A stretch of DNA of 51,202 nt from Anaerotruncus colihominis (GTDB taxonomy: Bacteria; Bacillota; Clostridia; Oscillospirales; Ruminococcaceae), in the NCBI RefSeq assembly GCF_010206195.1, contig NZ_VIQT01000020.1:1-51202 (forward strand), given 5' to 3'. The notes beneath the pieces were generated by a model that saw only the letters and a program-made list of their open reading frames with translations, ran no database searches and was not told where the DNA came from. Below are positions 15,110 to 22,962 of this stretch, piece by piece (the stretch's first letter is position 1; every line of letters starts with the position of its first letter). The position numbers and the translations under genes were made by a program.

Positions 15110-15973
15110 ATGGGAAAGGCCGTTCGTCGCGTCAGAGGAGAGGCGCAGAAGAACATCATCAGATGCATGGACATTCTGATCGGGCGATATTCCCGGTGGG
15201 AAGTGTGGCAGGACTTCATCATCATGTCCGCCATCAGTATTGCAAATCTCTTTGACGGCCCACATCGGGAAGCCCGGGAAAAGGAGTACATGACCCGCTC
15301 GGGAAAATACTCTGCCAAAGAGATGGCGGTTTTTGCCCAGATGCTCGCAGAAGTTGTCGCCGATCTGGAGTGTAACCCCGATCAGGACTTTCTCGGGGAA
15401 TTGTTTATGGCGCTCGACCTCGGAAATGAGTGGGCGGGTCAGTTCTTCACCCCGTACTCCGTCTGCCGTGCAATGGCCGCCATGTCCTGCGGCGAAGACC
15501 TCAAAGCAAAAATCGAGACACAAGGTTGGGTCTCGGTGAATGACCCGGCCTGCGGTGCGGGGGCGCTGCTGGTAGCGTTCGCCAACGAGTGCCGCCGTCC
15601 CAAAAATGACGTCAACTATCAGACGTCGGTGCTGTTCGTAGCGCAGGACATCGACTTTTTGGCTGGATGTATGTGCTATATCCAGTTGAGCCTCATGGGT
15701 TGCCCCGGATATATTTTGATCGGCGATACCATCGCTCACCCCAGCACGAGCCATGACCCAAGGGGACTACTCCCTGTCAGCGGCTCAAATATTTGGTTTA
15801 CCCCCATGTATTTTCGTGACATATGGCATTGGCGCAGAATTTGGGCGCAGATGGACATTGTGTGCCGATCGGCGGCTCCGCTGGGTAAGGTCGAGAAATC
15901 TGCTCTGGAACAGCCCGCCAGTGTTGAACAGCTGCTGACGCAGACAAAGATCGGGCAGCTAGCTTTCTTTTGA
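15110..15973 (+). CDS. N-6 adenine methylase-fold protein lacking a clear catalytic motif
   Basis: 287 aa, related to HsdM-type methylases: GQFFTPYSVCRAMA (motif X-like) and NDPACGAGALLVAF (motif I, SAM binding), then VAQDID. The usual catalytic NPPY/F motif is not visible; after GDTIAHP the sequence reads SGSNIWFTPMYFRDIW instead. A phage subfamily with this change exists as I remember it, so it may still bind SAM or DNA without methylating. No specificity subunit or nuclease is nearby, so this is not a restriction system. Confidence 0.8.
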   Translation: MGKAVRRVRGEAQKNIIRCMDILIGRYSRWEVWQDFIIMSAISIANLFDGPHREAREKEYMTRSGKYSAKEMAVFAQMLAEVVADLECNPDQDFLGELFMALDLGNEWAGQFFTPYSVCRAMAAMSCGEDLKAKIETQGWVSVNDPACGAGALLVAFANECRRPKNDVNYQTSVLFVAQDIDFLAGCMCYIQLSLMGCPGYILIGDTIAHPSTSHDPRGLLPVSGSNIWFTPMYFRDIWHWRRIWAQMDIVCRSAAPLGKVEKSALEQPASVEQLLTQTKIGQLAFF

Positions 15974-15987
15974 TGGGAGGGGAACAC

Positions 15988-17154
15988 ATGAAGCGATGGA
16001 CACCTGAAGACGAAGAGATCCTTTGTGAATGTTGGGGGACAATGACCGTTGCTGGCCTGTGCAAGAAGCTCAACCGATCGAAAAACGCCATTATGGTGAG
16101 AGTAAACCGGCTCGGGCTCCCGCCTTACTTGGAAAGCGGCGAGTATGTCACAATGCGTCAGCTTATCCTTGCCCTCGGACATAGCGGAAGCTCAGGCAGC
16201 TACAAAATCAAAAGCTGGATCCAGAACAGAGGATTTCCTGTGCGAAATAAGCGGCATACCGAGAAGGTCGTCAAGGTTGTTTTTCTGGACGAGTTCTGGG
16301 AGTGGGCAGAGAAAAACAGGTCATTTCTGGACTTCTCCAGAATGGAGCCGTTGGCACTCGGCGAGGAGCCGGATTGGTTGGCCGAACAGCGTCGAAAGGA
16401 CTTCAAGGCTTACGCCCTCCAGAGGAAAGAGCCGTGGACAGTCGACGAAGACAGCCGGTTGAAGATGCTGTTGAAACAGCACAAGTATGGATATGCGGAG
16501 CTTTCCGAAATGCTCCGCCGATCGACAGGCGCTATCCAGCGGCGCTGCACAGACCTCGGCTTAAAAGAACGCCCCGTGAAGGCTGACAATCGCGGCCCCG
16601 ATGCCACGTGGACAGAGGACGATTTCTCTATACTGGCTGACGGCATCCAAAACGGCGATAGCTATATGCTGATTGGGCAGGTACTCGGCAAGTCCGAAAA
16701 AGCCGTTCGCGGCAAGGTTTACTCTGTATACCTGACAGAAAATGCGGATAAAGTACGGGCATACATGGGAGACGGCCCGTGGGGGTATGGTGCGCCGGAA
16801 CCGACAGTGAAGCAGGCCGTGCACCTCTCCAGAACGAGGGCAGAGGTCAAGCGCAACCTTTCCATACTCGATGCGCTGCTCCGCAAGCGCATAAACGATC
16901 TCGGCTACGACCCTTATTGGCAGCGGTTTATGTGCATGAACTGGGATGACATTAGAGGGTGCTCCGCCGGATGTGCTAATTGCGACAGCTGCACAGAGTT
17001 CCACCGCATACCCCCGCAATACTGCGCCCGCTGTGGGTCTACCTTCTACGAGCGCAGGGAAAACCGATTCTGCTCGGCCTGCCGCACGGCCAGGAAGAAG
17101 CAGGCTCAGCGCCGGTGGTGCCGCATGAACGGATATTCCCGAAAGGAGACGTGA
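15988..17154 (+). CDS. Multi-Myb/SANT-like HTH protein with C-terminal zinc ribbon
   Basis: 388 aa from ATG 15988 (gggagggg 7 bp upstream). Three similar helix-turn-helix blocks begin RWTPEDEEILCECWG, PWTVDEDSRLKMLLKQHK and TWTEDDFSILADGIQ, each ending in a recognition-helix stretch like SKNAIMVRVNRLGL. The C-terminus has many Cys (CSAGCANCDSC, CARCGSTF, CSACRTARKK), suggesting two zinc sites. Probably a sequence-specific DNA-binding protein; the target is not known. Confidence 0.75.
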   Translation: MKRWTPEDEEILCECWGTMTVAGLCKKLNRSKNAIMVRVNRLGLPPYLESGEYVTMRQLILALGHSGSSGSYKIKSWIQNRGFPVRNKRHTEKVVKVVFLDEFWEWAEKNRSFLDFSRMEPLALGEEPDWLAEQRRKDFKAYALQRKEPWTVDEDSRLKMLLKQHKYGYAELSEMLRRSTGAIQRRCTDLGLKERPVKADNRGPDATWTEDDFSILADGIQNGDSYMLIGQVLGKSEKAVRGKVYSVYLTENADKVRAYMGDGPWGYGAPEPTVKQAVHLSRTRAEVKRNLSILDALLRKRINDLGYDPYWQRFMCMNWDDIRGCSAGCANCDSCTEFHRIPPQYCARCGSTFYERRENRFCSACRTARKKQAQRRWCRMNGYSRKET

Positions 17155-17155
17155 G

Positions 17156-17389
17156 ATGTTCTTTCTGGAAAGAAAAGAGCCGGCTGCCATGCCCAATGCC
17201 CTCGGCAATGCCGGCTGGCCCACATATACCGCTGGAAAGCGATATGCGCTTGCCCGGAGCGGTGGCCGCTGGAGGCTCTGTTCCGGCACATGGACCCCAA
17301 GACGCACCGCATCACATCAAATTCCCCTGCCGAGGGATAAGTCGGCCGACGAAAGGAGCTATTATAATGGCAAAGAAGGTATTGAATGA
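17156..17389 (+). CDS. Uncertain small ORF before the ParB-like gene
   Basis: 77 codons, ATG preceded by aaaggagacgtgag, a fair ribosome site. It overlaps the start of the ParB-like gene by 23 bp in another frame. The composition is Arg/Gly/Trp-rich (RYALARSGGRWRLCSGTW) and unlike a folded protein, so this could be a non-coding spacer. Without it, 17155-17366 would be a 210-bp gap. Confidence 0.35.
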   Translation: MFFLERKEPAAMPNALGNAGWPTYTAGKRYALARSGGRWRLCSGTWTPRRTASHQIPLPRDKSADERSYYNGKEGIE

Positions 17390-18938
17390 AAGGTGCCCAC
17401 TACAGACGGAGTGCGAACGGAAGACCTGTGAATATGTCCGCAAGGAGCTGGAGTGCCCTTACTATTCTGCGAATGCCCGCGATGGATACTATATCTACGA
17501 CCAGGAGGCGATTCGTGACCGGAGGGATAGGGAGGCCATGGACGAAGCCCTCCTTGCGTCCTTAGGGGATGATGACGATGACACCCCTGACGGCCTGGTC
17601 TATATCCCGGTCGAAGATCTCTACCCGCATCCCGACAACCCTCGGAAGGACTTGGGTGATTTGACCGAGCTGGCCGACAGCATTAAGGCCAACGGTGTCC
17701 TTCAGAATTTGACTGTTGTTCCTCGCGCCGTTACCGGGGAGATCACGGGAGAGACCTGGCAGAAGGGCTACACCGTGGTCATCGGCCACCGCCGGCTCGC
17801 AGCCTCGAAGCTGGCCGGGCTGAAAGAGCTGCCATGTGTCATCACCGATATGGATCTTCGGAGCCAGGTGCAGACCATGCTCATGGAGAACATTCAGCGG
17901 TCCGACCTCACCCTTTATGAGCAGGCCCAGGGCTTCCAGATGATGCTCGACCTGGGGGACAGCATTGACGAGATTGCCCGGAAGTCCGGCTTCTCCCAGA
18001 CGACCGTTCGGCGCAGAGTGAAGCTGCTGGAGCTCGACCAGGAGAAGTTCAAGACTTCCGTAAGTCGTGGCGCCAACCTCATGGATTACATGGAGTTGGA
18101 CAAGATCGACGACCCGGAGCTGAAGAATGAAGTTCTGGAGGCCATCGGCACCAACAACTTCCGGCAGAAGCTGGCCAGCGCCATCGAGACAGAGAAAAGC
18201 CGCAAGCTCATCGCGGAGCGAGTGCAGGCCCTTTCCGCCTTTGCGACCCAGATTGAGAAGGTGGACCACTCCACCATACAGTATGTGCGGAACTATGGCA
18301 CCTGGAACAAGCAAGACGAGGTGAAGCGTCCTGATGACGCGGACACTGTGGCTTACTTCTTCTATGTAGGAATGCACGAGGTAGACCTTTATCGCCAGAT
18401 TGTCGAGGAACCGGAGGACACAGAGGCGGCGGCACAGGCGGAGCGGATCAAGGCCGAGCTGGAGCGCCGGCACGCAGAGCTTGAAACCATCTCCAGGGCA
18501 GCATACCAGACCCGATACGCATTCATCAAGGACTTCTCGGCGGCGAAAAAGAATGTGGCAACTGTTTGCCGGTTTGTTGCGGGGATGCTTCTCCGGGACC
18601 ACGATGATCCGGACGACGCTATGATGTCCGAGCTCTTAGGTATTGGCGTTGATACCGAGAATGATGAAATCGACATCCCGGCCTTTGATGAACGGTCGAA
18701 GGAAAGCCCAAAATACACCCTCCTAGCTACCGCCTACGCGTCCTTTGACGCCGAGAGAGTAAATTACTTCTGGTGGCGCTGGGACCCTGCGAAGCACAGC
18801 ATGGCCTGCGCCTACCAGGAAAATGAAAGCCTGGACTTCCTGTATAAAATCCTCACCGAGCTTGGATATGAGATGTCCGACGAGGAAAAAGCCCTCCAGG
18901 ACGGCACCCATGAGCTGTTCCAGGAGGCGGACGGATGA
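17367..18938 (+). CDS. ParB/Spo0J-like protein
   Basis: 523 aa; ATG 17367 has aaaggag 9 bp upstream. A Cys-containing N-terminus (CPLQTECERKTCEYVRKELECPYY) precedes the ParB N-terminal domain (VEDLYPHPDNPRKDLGD, GYTVVIGHRRLAASKLAG, MLMENIQRSDLTLYEQAQG) and a ParB HTH (EIARKSGFSQTTVRRRVKLLEL). A long helical C-terminal part of about 270 residues has no clear family. No ParA is present in the window, so a partition role is unlikely; phage ParB-like proteins often regulate or act as nucleases/CTPases. Overlaps the ASCH gene by 4 bp. Confidence 0.88.
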   Translation: MAKKVLNERCPLQTECERKTCEYVRKELECPYYSANARDGYYIYDQEAIRDRRDREAMDEALLASLGDDDDDTPDGLVYIPVEDLYPHPDNPRKDLGDLTELADSIKANGVLQNLTVVPRAVTGEITGETWQKGYTVVIGHRRLAASKLAGLKELPCVITDMDLRSQVQTMLMENIQRSDLTLYEQAQGFQMMLDLGDSIDEIARKSGFSQTTVRRRVKLLELDQEKFKTSVSRGANLMDYMELDKIDDPELKNEVLEAIGTNNFRQKLASAIETEKSRKLIAERVQALSAFATQIEKVDHSTIQYVRNYGTWNKQDEVKRPDDADTVAYFFYVGMHEVDLYRQIVEEPEDTEAAAQAERIKAELERRHAELETISRAAYQTRYAFIKDFSAAKKNVATVCRFVAGMLLRDHDDPDDAMMSELLGIGVDTENDEIDIPAFDERSKESPKYTLLATAYASFDAERVNYFWWRWDPAKHSMACAYQENESLDFLYKILTELGYEMSDEEKALQDGTHELFQEADG

Positions 18939-19375
18939 AGGCTCTTACCATTTGGCAGCCCTGGGCCTCGCTGCTGGTGTCTGGCCAGAAGAAATACGAA
19001 ACCCGGAGCTGGGCCACCGCCTACCGAGGCCCCATAGCCATTCACGCCGCCATGCGGCCGGTGCGTCGGACTATCGACGCGCTGGTCGCCGACCGAGGGG
19101 ATGGGTGGACTGCTCTGGACTACTTTGACGCCCTGTTCATGCACCCTGGCTCCATCAACGAGTTACCTACCGGGGCTGTCATCGGAAAGGCCCTCCTGGT
19201 GCGTTGCAACTTGATTACTGAGGACTTTATGGCGCGGCTCACGCAGCAAGAATTGGCCCTTGGCGACTTTTCTTTGGGGCGGTACGCCTGGGAGTTTGAA
19301 CAAATGACCCAGTTAATAGCCCCAATCCCGGCGCGTGGCGCTCAGGGGCTTTGGTATTGGGACGCCGGCGTGTAA
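18935..19375 (+). CDS. ASCH-domain protein
   Basis: 146 aa. MKALTIWQPWASLLVSGQKKYETRSWATAYRGPIAIHAA is the classical ASCH start (QPWA and ETRSW), and the core ends with GRYAWEF and GLWYWD. ASCH proteins bind RNA or act on modified nucleosides; which applies here cannot be told from sequence. Start overlaps the ParB-like stop (ATGA). Confidence 0.88.
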   Translation: MKALTIWQPWASLLVSGQKKYETRSWATAYRGPIAIHAAMRPVRRTIDALVADRGDGWTALDYFDALFMHPGSINELPTGAVIGKALLVRCNLITEDFMARLTQQELALGDFSLGRYAWEFEQMTQLIAPIPARGAQGLWYWDAGV

Positions 19376-19394
19376 CACAGGAGGGATGACAGGT

Positions 19395-19658
19395 ATGAAG
19401 AAGAAACGGAAATATCAGACTGTGCAGGCAAAGGCACCCCCGGAGCCAGAGGCTGTGCAGTTCCCGTCAAGCGGTCCGGTGCAGGTCGGAGACATTGTTG
19501 CTCGCCGCCCAGTCACCTTTTCGGACAACGAGAATAAAACGGCTCAAGTGATGCGCGGGCGTGTGGTCTACGTCCACCCCAAGGGCCGCTTCCATGTAGT
19601 CGAGTTTGGCGAGGGCAGGCGAGCTGTCCGGGAGAGCTTTGCAGGGGTGAGTAGATGA
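19395..19658 (+). CDS. Small basic hypothetical protein
   Basis: 87 aa starting MKKKRKYQTVQAK, ggaggg about 10 bp upstream. The second half is beta-rich (VQVGDIVARRPVTFSDN, RGRVVYVHPKGRFHVVEF) like a small SH3-type barrel. Overlaps the next start by 4 bp. Function unknown. Confidence 0.65.
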   Translation: MKKKRKYQTVQAKAPPEPEAVQFPSSGPVQVGDIVARRPVTFSDNENKTAQVMRGRVVYVHPKGRFHVVEFGEGRRAVRESFAGVSR

Positions 19659-20311
19659 AAGAAAAGATAGGAAACCTTGGCGAAGTCGCCATTGGAATAC
19701 TTAATGAACTTCATACCGAACGGCTCGACTACGAAAGCGAGTATCTCCCTTTAGTCGACTGTGCCCAGCGGTGTGCAGCCTACGAAGAAACCGGTTTGCT
19801 TCCGGAGGAAGTCGTGAAAATGGGCATGATGCTTGAGGACAGCAGGCGCTATTCTGGCCGGCTCGAATTAAAGCTGAAACCCTACCTTGACATAGGCCTT
19901 GGCCCATCGGAGCTAAATGCGCTGAAACTTGCAAGCGTGGGGAAATGCGTGGTCGAAATCAAGGAGTTTGATGGCATCGCTATCGACCGTCTCCGCAAGC
20001 TGGCCCAGGCCGAGAAGGACGGGCGGCTGGTGGTGCTGCCGTGTAAGGTGGGGGATACGGTGTATGCCAGAAATCACAACGGACGGATCGTAGATGGCGT
20101 AGTAGAGTCTATCCATCAGAATTACGTTGCAGGGAAAGCTGGCCGATGGGTTGTAACAGTATATTATCCGGAATACAACAGAACAGCAGAAAGCGGTCTC
20201 CACCCTGACTTTTTGCCGACGACAAAGTTCTATGGCTTAAATGATTTCGGCAAAACCGTCTTTCCGACCCACGAGGAGGCAGGGGCGGCGCTGAAAGGCG
20301 GCGGCGAATGA
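19655..20311 (+). CDS. Widespread phage protein of unknown function
   Basis: 218 aa. It carries the recurrent phage signatures YEETGLLPEEV and RLRKLAQAEKDGRLVVLPCKVGDTVY, the latter leading into a small beta domain (VVESIHQNYVAG, KFYGLNDFGKTVF). These occur in many Firmicutes phages with no known activity. Overlaps both neighbours by 4 bp. Confidence 0.75.
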   Translation: MKEKIGNLGEVAIGILNELHTERLDYESEYLPLVDCAQRCAAYEETGLLPEEVVKMGMMLEDSRRYSGRLELKLKPYLDIGLGPSELNALKLASVGKCVVEIKEFDGIAIDRLRKLAQAEKDGRLVVLPCKVGDTVYARNHNGRIVDGVVESIHQNYVAGKAGRWVVTVYYPEYNRTAESGLHPDFLPTTKFYGLNDFGKTVFPTHEEAGAALKGGGE

Positions 20312-20682
20312 CCACAATGAAGAAACCGGATATTGGAACTAAAATGTATTTCGTTTGCGAGCACCTATACTGCATCCCGAACCACGCCGGGCCGGTCAAA
20401 GAATACTGCGTATGCGAGGCAGAGGTGGTAGGCTTCTTCACCGACGGCTATACGGAAGTGCAGCTCGTGGGAGACGATCCGAATGGACACAGGACGCCAT
20501 ATTACTTCAAGCTATCGGAGATCGGAGAGAGAGTATTCTATGCGCCGGAAGAAGCGGCTGGCTATGCGCAGACCCTGACAGTACGGTATGAAAGGATATG
20601 GGGATGGCTAGGAGTACCGGATATCCCTATGCGGCGACCATGGGAAAATTTGCTCAAAAGCCGAAAGGAAGGGACAACATGA
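20308..20682 (+). CDS. Hypothetical early protein
   Basis: 124 aa with a beta-rich core (TKMYFVCEHLYCIPNHAG, VCEAEVVGFFTDGYTEVQLVG). It resembles the C-terminal beta domain of the preceding protein and may be a related module. Overlaps neighbours by 4 bp each side. Function unknown. Confidence 0.65.
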   Translation: MTTMKKPDIGTKMYFVCEHLYCIPNHAGPVKEYCVCEAEVVGFFTDGYTEVQLVGDDPNGHRTPYYFKLSEIGERVFYAPEEAAGYAQTLTVRYERIWGWLGVPDIPMRRPWENLLKSRKEGTT

Positions 20683-20945
20683 GCGAATGCGAGAACTGCA
20701 AGAAGTATGAGGATTGTGCTGCTGAGAGCGGCCTGACGTGGCCATGCGGGGCTTTTGTTCCAAAAACTGTCTCGAACGGACAACGCATCCGGGCCATGAG
20801 CGACGAGGAGCTATGCAAATTGATTATGGCAATTCCAGACGTACCATGTGGGCAGGTGAGGTATCCGGAGAAATGTACCCACAAATGCGAAGCGTGTATC
20901 ACGGACTGGCTCAAGCAGCCAGCAGAGGAGACCCGGCTGTGCTGA
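20679..20945 (+). CDS. Small Cys-rich protein
   Basis: 88 aa; start overlaps the previous stop (ATGA) with aaaggaaggg upstream. It has CENCKKYEDC near the N-terminus and CGQV..CTHKCEAC near the C-terminus, spaced as in zinc-binding or Fe-S proteins, flanking a helical MSDEELCKLIMAI. Similar small Cys proteins are common in this phage group; role unknown. Confidence 0.7.
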   Translation: MSECENCKKYEDCAAESGLTWPCGAFVPKTVSNGQRIRAMSDEELCKLIMAIPDVPCGQVRYPEKCTHKCEACITDWLKQPAEETRLC

Positions 20946-21124
20946 TTATCACCGTACAGGTCAATGCCCCGGCTGGCCAGGCTGTCGGTATCAAAGAGGA
21001 TCTGGCGATGTACTTAGAGCGGTTCGGCGACATCCGAGTGGTATCGGTGACGGAGGAACAGCCCCAGTACCGTCAGATGGGGCTTTACGACGCCCGACAG
21101 CCGCAGAGAGGGAAAAAGAAGTAA
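20939..21124 (+). CDS. Small hypothetical protein
   Basis: 61 aa with a GTG start (gaggag 7 bp upstream), overlapping the previous gene by 7 bp. An alpha/beta segment (LIITVQVNAPAGQAVGIKEDLAMYLERFGDIRVVSV) and a basic Gln-rich tail. No family recognised. Confidence 0.6.
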   Translation: MLIITVQVNAPAGQAVGIKEDLAMYLERFGDIRVVSVTEEQPQYRQMGLYDARQPQRGKKK

Positions 21125-21148
21125 GCAGGCAGATAGGGGTGAGCCAAA

Positions 21149-21541
21149 ATGACATTACAAGAACTGTCCCAGTATTTCAAATTGCGGGAGCAACTGGCGC
21201 GGGACGAGGAGATACTGGAATCTTTGAAAGCTACGGCTTGCCCCGGAGCACAGGTGTTGACTGGTATGCCTCACGCCCCGGGAGTCCGGGATAAGGTCGG
21301 CGACTTGGCTGTCGAGATTGCTGATATGGAGAGCCAGATCGAGTACCTGCAAGAGAAGATTTCGCAGGAAGAAGCCAAGGTATCAGTCTTTATTTCCACC
21401 ATTGAGAACGACCAGACACGCATGGTGTTCAGGCTCCGTTTCCTCCGGGGACTCACATGGAAAGAGGTTGCAGCCGTCATAGGAGGCCGAAATTCGGAGG
21501 AATCGGTGCGGATGATGTGTTACCGTTACCTTAATGGCTGA
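21149..21541 (+). CDS. ArpU/RinA-like late transcription regulator
   Basis: 130 aa. The N-terminal two thirds is a coiled coil (MTLQELSQYFKLREQLARDEEIL, IEYLQEKISQEEAKV); the C-terminus TRMVFRLRFLRGLTWKEVAAVIGGRNSEESVRMMCYRYL is a sigma-70 region 4-like HTH as in DUF1492/ArpU proteins. These usually switch on packaging and structural genes, which start about 1.4 kb downstream. Last gene of the early operon. Confidence 0.85.
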   Translation: MTLQELSQYFKLREQLARDEEILESLKATACPGAQVLTGMPHAPGVRDKVGDLAVEIADMESQIEYLQEKISQEEAKVSVFISTIENDQTRMVFRLRFLRGLTWKEVAAVIGGRNSEESVRMMCYRYLNG

Positions 21542-21628
21542 AAGTTGTTCTGCGCTGTTGCGACTCGTTACTTGCGGTTTTGCGGAAATGCTGATAGGCT
21601 TAAACTCGTAAAATTCTACATAGCCGGC

Positions 21629-21648
21629 GGCTCTCTTTCGGGAGGGCC
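21629..21648 (+). terminator. Hairpin after the late regulator
   Basis: ggctctc (21629-21635) pairs with gggagggcc (21640-21648) with a short loop, followed by gtcattctttt. A weak intrinsic terminator for the early operon. The rest of 21542-21771 has no gene. Part of it (about 21660-21765) looks like an intergenic element I associate with other Clostridia genomes. Confidence 0.5.
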
Positions 21649-21771
21649 GTCATTCTTTTGGAAAGGAGGCTTTGGCGTTCGCGTTTCTCCTTTGCGCGGC
21701 CGCTCGGTCTGGATCGGCGCCATTCGCCAACGGCTCCGGTGGCAGGCACAAAACAAAAGGAGGAAACCTTT

Positions 21772-22066
21772 GTGTTTTCATCGCTGAAAAGCAATTTTCT
21801 GAAAAACCCGTCGTTGTTTTATGCCATGAGCATAGCTGCGACATGGGCCAATGCCGGCAGCCTGCTCAATGGCATTATCATGGCGCGCGGCAGCGGTATC
21901 ATCCCGTACATCCTCTGGGCTATCGGTAATACGCTGGCTTGCATCGTCTTCGGCATCTTCGCACCGGCGATCCCGAAGCTTCGAGAGGTATTTCGAAGTA
22001 AGACTATGAAGATCGCCATGAGCGTCATGTGTCCCTTCCAGTGCTGGATATCCATGAACGGAATCC
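21772..22066 (+). pseudogene. N-terminal remnant of a large symporter-like membrane protein
   Basis: GTG 21772 with aaaggagg 8 bp upstream opens FSSLKSNFLKNPSLFYAMSIAATWANAGSLLNG and a second hydrophobic segment (IIPYILWAIGNTLACIVFGIFAPAI), about 98 residues. It resembles the start of a much longer sodium/solute symporter-like protein found at this place in related phages, as I remember them. It then runs into ParB-like sequence in another frame at about 22055-22070 and stops at 22143. The rest is deleted. A short membrane peptide could still be made. Confidence 0.6.
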
Positions 22067-22406
22067 AGACGGCTTCCATCGGTGGACTGTGGCCGGCCGT
22101 GAGCCGCTGCGCACCAAGCTCGGCGGTCGTGTCCCTGTGGTGATCGTCGCCCATGAGGACGAGTCCGAGGACATGTACGGCACCATCACGCACAACCGCG
22201 CCCGTGGTACACATCTGTTGGAGCCGATGAAAGCCATCGTGAAGAAACTGCTGGATGATGGAAAGACCTTCAAGGAAATCGGGAAGCAGCTGGGTATGCG
22301 GCCTGCGGAAGTCTTCAGACTGTCGGACTTCTCCAAGGAGGAGTTCATCAACCTCATGGCACAGGGTAATGCGTACAGTCGCGCGGAGATCATTACACGT
22401 GTGTGA
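22067..22406 (+). pseudogene. C-terminal remnant of a ParB-like nuclease-domain protein
   Basis: Reads DGFHRWTVAG, VPVVIVAHEDESEDMYGTITHNRARG, HLLEPMKAIVKKLLDDGKTFKEIGKQLGM and AEVFRLSDFS, that is the later part of a ParB-fold domain plus HTH. The N-terminal ~60 residues, including the start and the nucleotide-binding motif preceding GFHRW, are missing. An in-frame ATG at 22029 lies in the symporter part and has no ribosome site. Formed by the same deletion as the upstream remnant. Confidence 0.7.
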
Positions 22407-22473
22407 GCATCGTGCAAGGACGCGCACAGCCCCGCAGAGAGGCGCAGAGCCGAGGGACGGAGAGGACGAGTGT

Positions 22474-22755
22474 TTACCCTCCCCACATCTGCGACGGGGC
22501 AGGCAGCGGCGTTGCAACGAGTTCAAAAAGGTACTGTGACGCCCCGCCACCCTTAGCTGCGGGCGCGTCGACCCCGAAAAACGTGCAGTTACCAAGGAGA
22601 ATTTTAGTCTGTTCCGTTCCGCTTTCTGTGGTATTTGGCATGATACCGCAGAAGATAGCGGGGAAATTTATATGTTTTATCTGCTCCTCGGGCGTAAGTC
22701 CGGGGAGTTTTGATAAAGGTCCACGTGTCACCTCCTGAGATATATAAGACCACAA
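22474..22755 (-). CDS. Doubtful minus-strand ORF in the pre-terminase spacer
   Basis: A 93-codon frame starting at TTG, with an AGGAGG in its early codons. The middle (LSKLPGLTPEEQIKHINFPAIFCGIMPN) could be protein-like, but there is no well-placed ribosome site and no partner genes. It is the only coding candidate in the 555-bp stretch 22407-22962, which otherwise holds the short RNA unit at 22829-22894. Confidence 0.2.
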   Translation of the reverse strand: MWSYISQEVTRGPLSKLPGLTPEEQIKHINFPAIFCGIMPNTTESGTEQTKILLGNCTFFGVDAPAAKGGGASQYLFELVATPLPAPSQMWGG

Positions 22756-22828
22756 CAGGGTAAAGGTCTCGTCCGTGGCTGCTGGTACCGGCTACGGGTG
22801 CTCCGATGCAATTCCGGTGAGCCCTGTA

Positions 22829-22894
22829 AAAAAGAAAAGCCCCGGCTGCTGCAACAGTCGAGGCTTATGTGCTCGGGATTGTGGTGTTTGTAAC
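22829..22894 (-). ncRNA. Predicted short RNA opposing the late operon, unit 3
   Basis: Leftward -35 TTGACG (plus 22924-22929), 17 bp, then a weak -10 TATGGT (22901-22906). A 12-bp stem (22837-22848 with 22855-22866) with loop ctgcaa on the plus strand is followed on the minus strand by TTTTCTTTTTT. About 65 nt, no ORF. Same layout as units 1 and 2, placed just before the small terminase gene. Confidence 0.5.
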
Positions 22895-22962
22895 ACAGAT
22901 ACCATACCACATTCCGCACGACCCGTCAAGAAACGGGCGTGCTCCGCGAAAGGAGGCGCACA

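Noticed and set aside
16980..17366. Extended N-terminus of the ParB-like protein
   Set aside because: The upstream in-frame codons overlap the zinc-ribbon gene in another frame, and the ATG at 17367 has a clear ribosome site.
15110..18938. Restriction-modification or partition system
   Set aside because: The methylase-fold gene has no specificity or nuclease partner, and the ParB-like gene has no ParA or obvious centromere repeats.
21545..21787. 80-codon ORF after the late regulator
   Set aside because: No ribosome site, odd composition, and it covers a hairpin and the ribosome site of the next start; better explained as intergenic.
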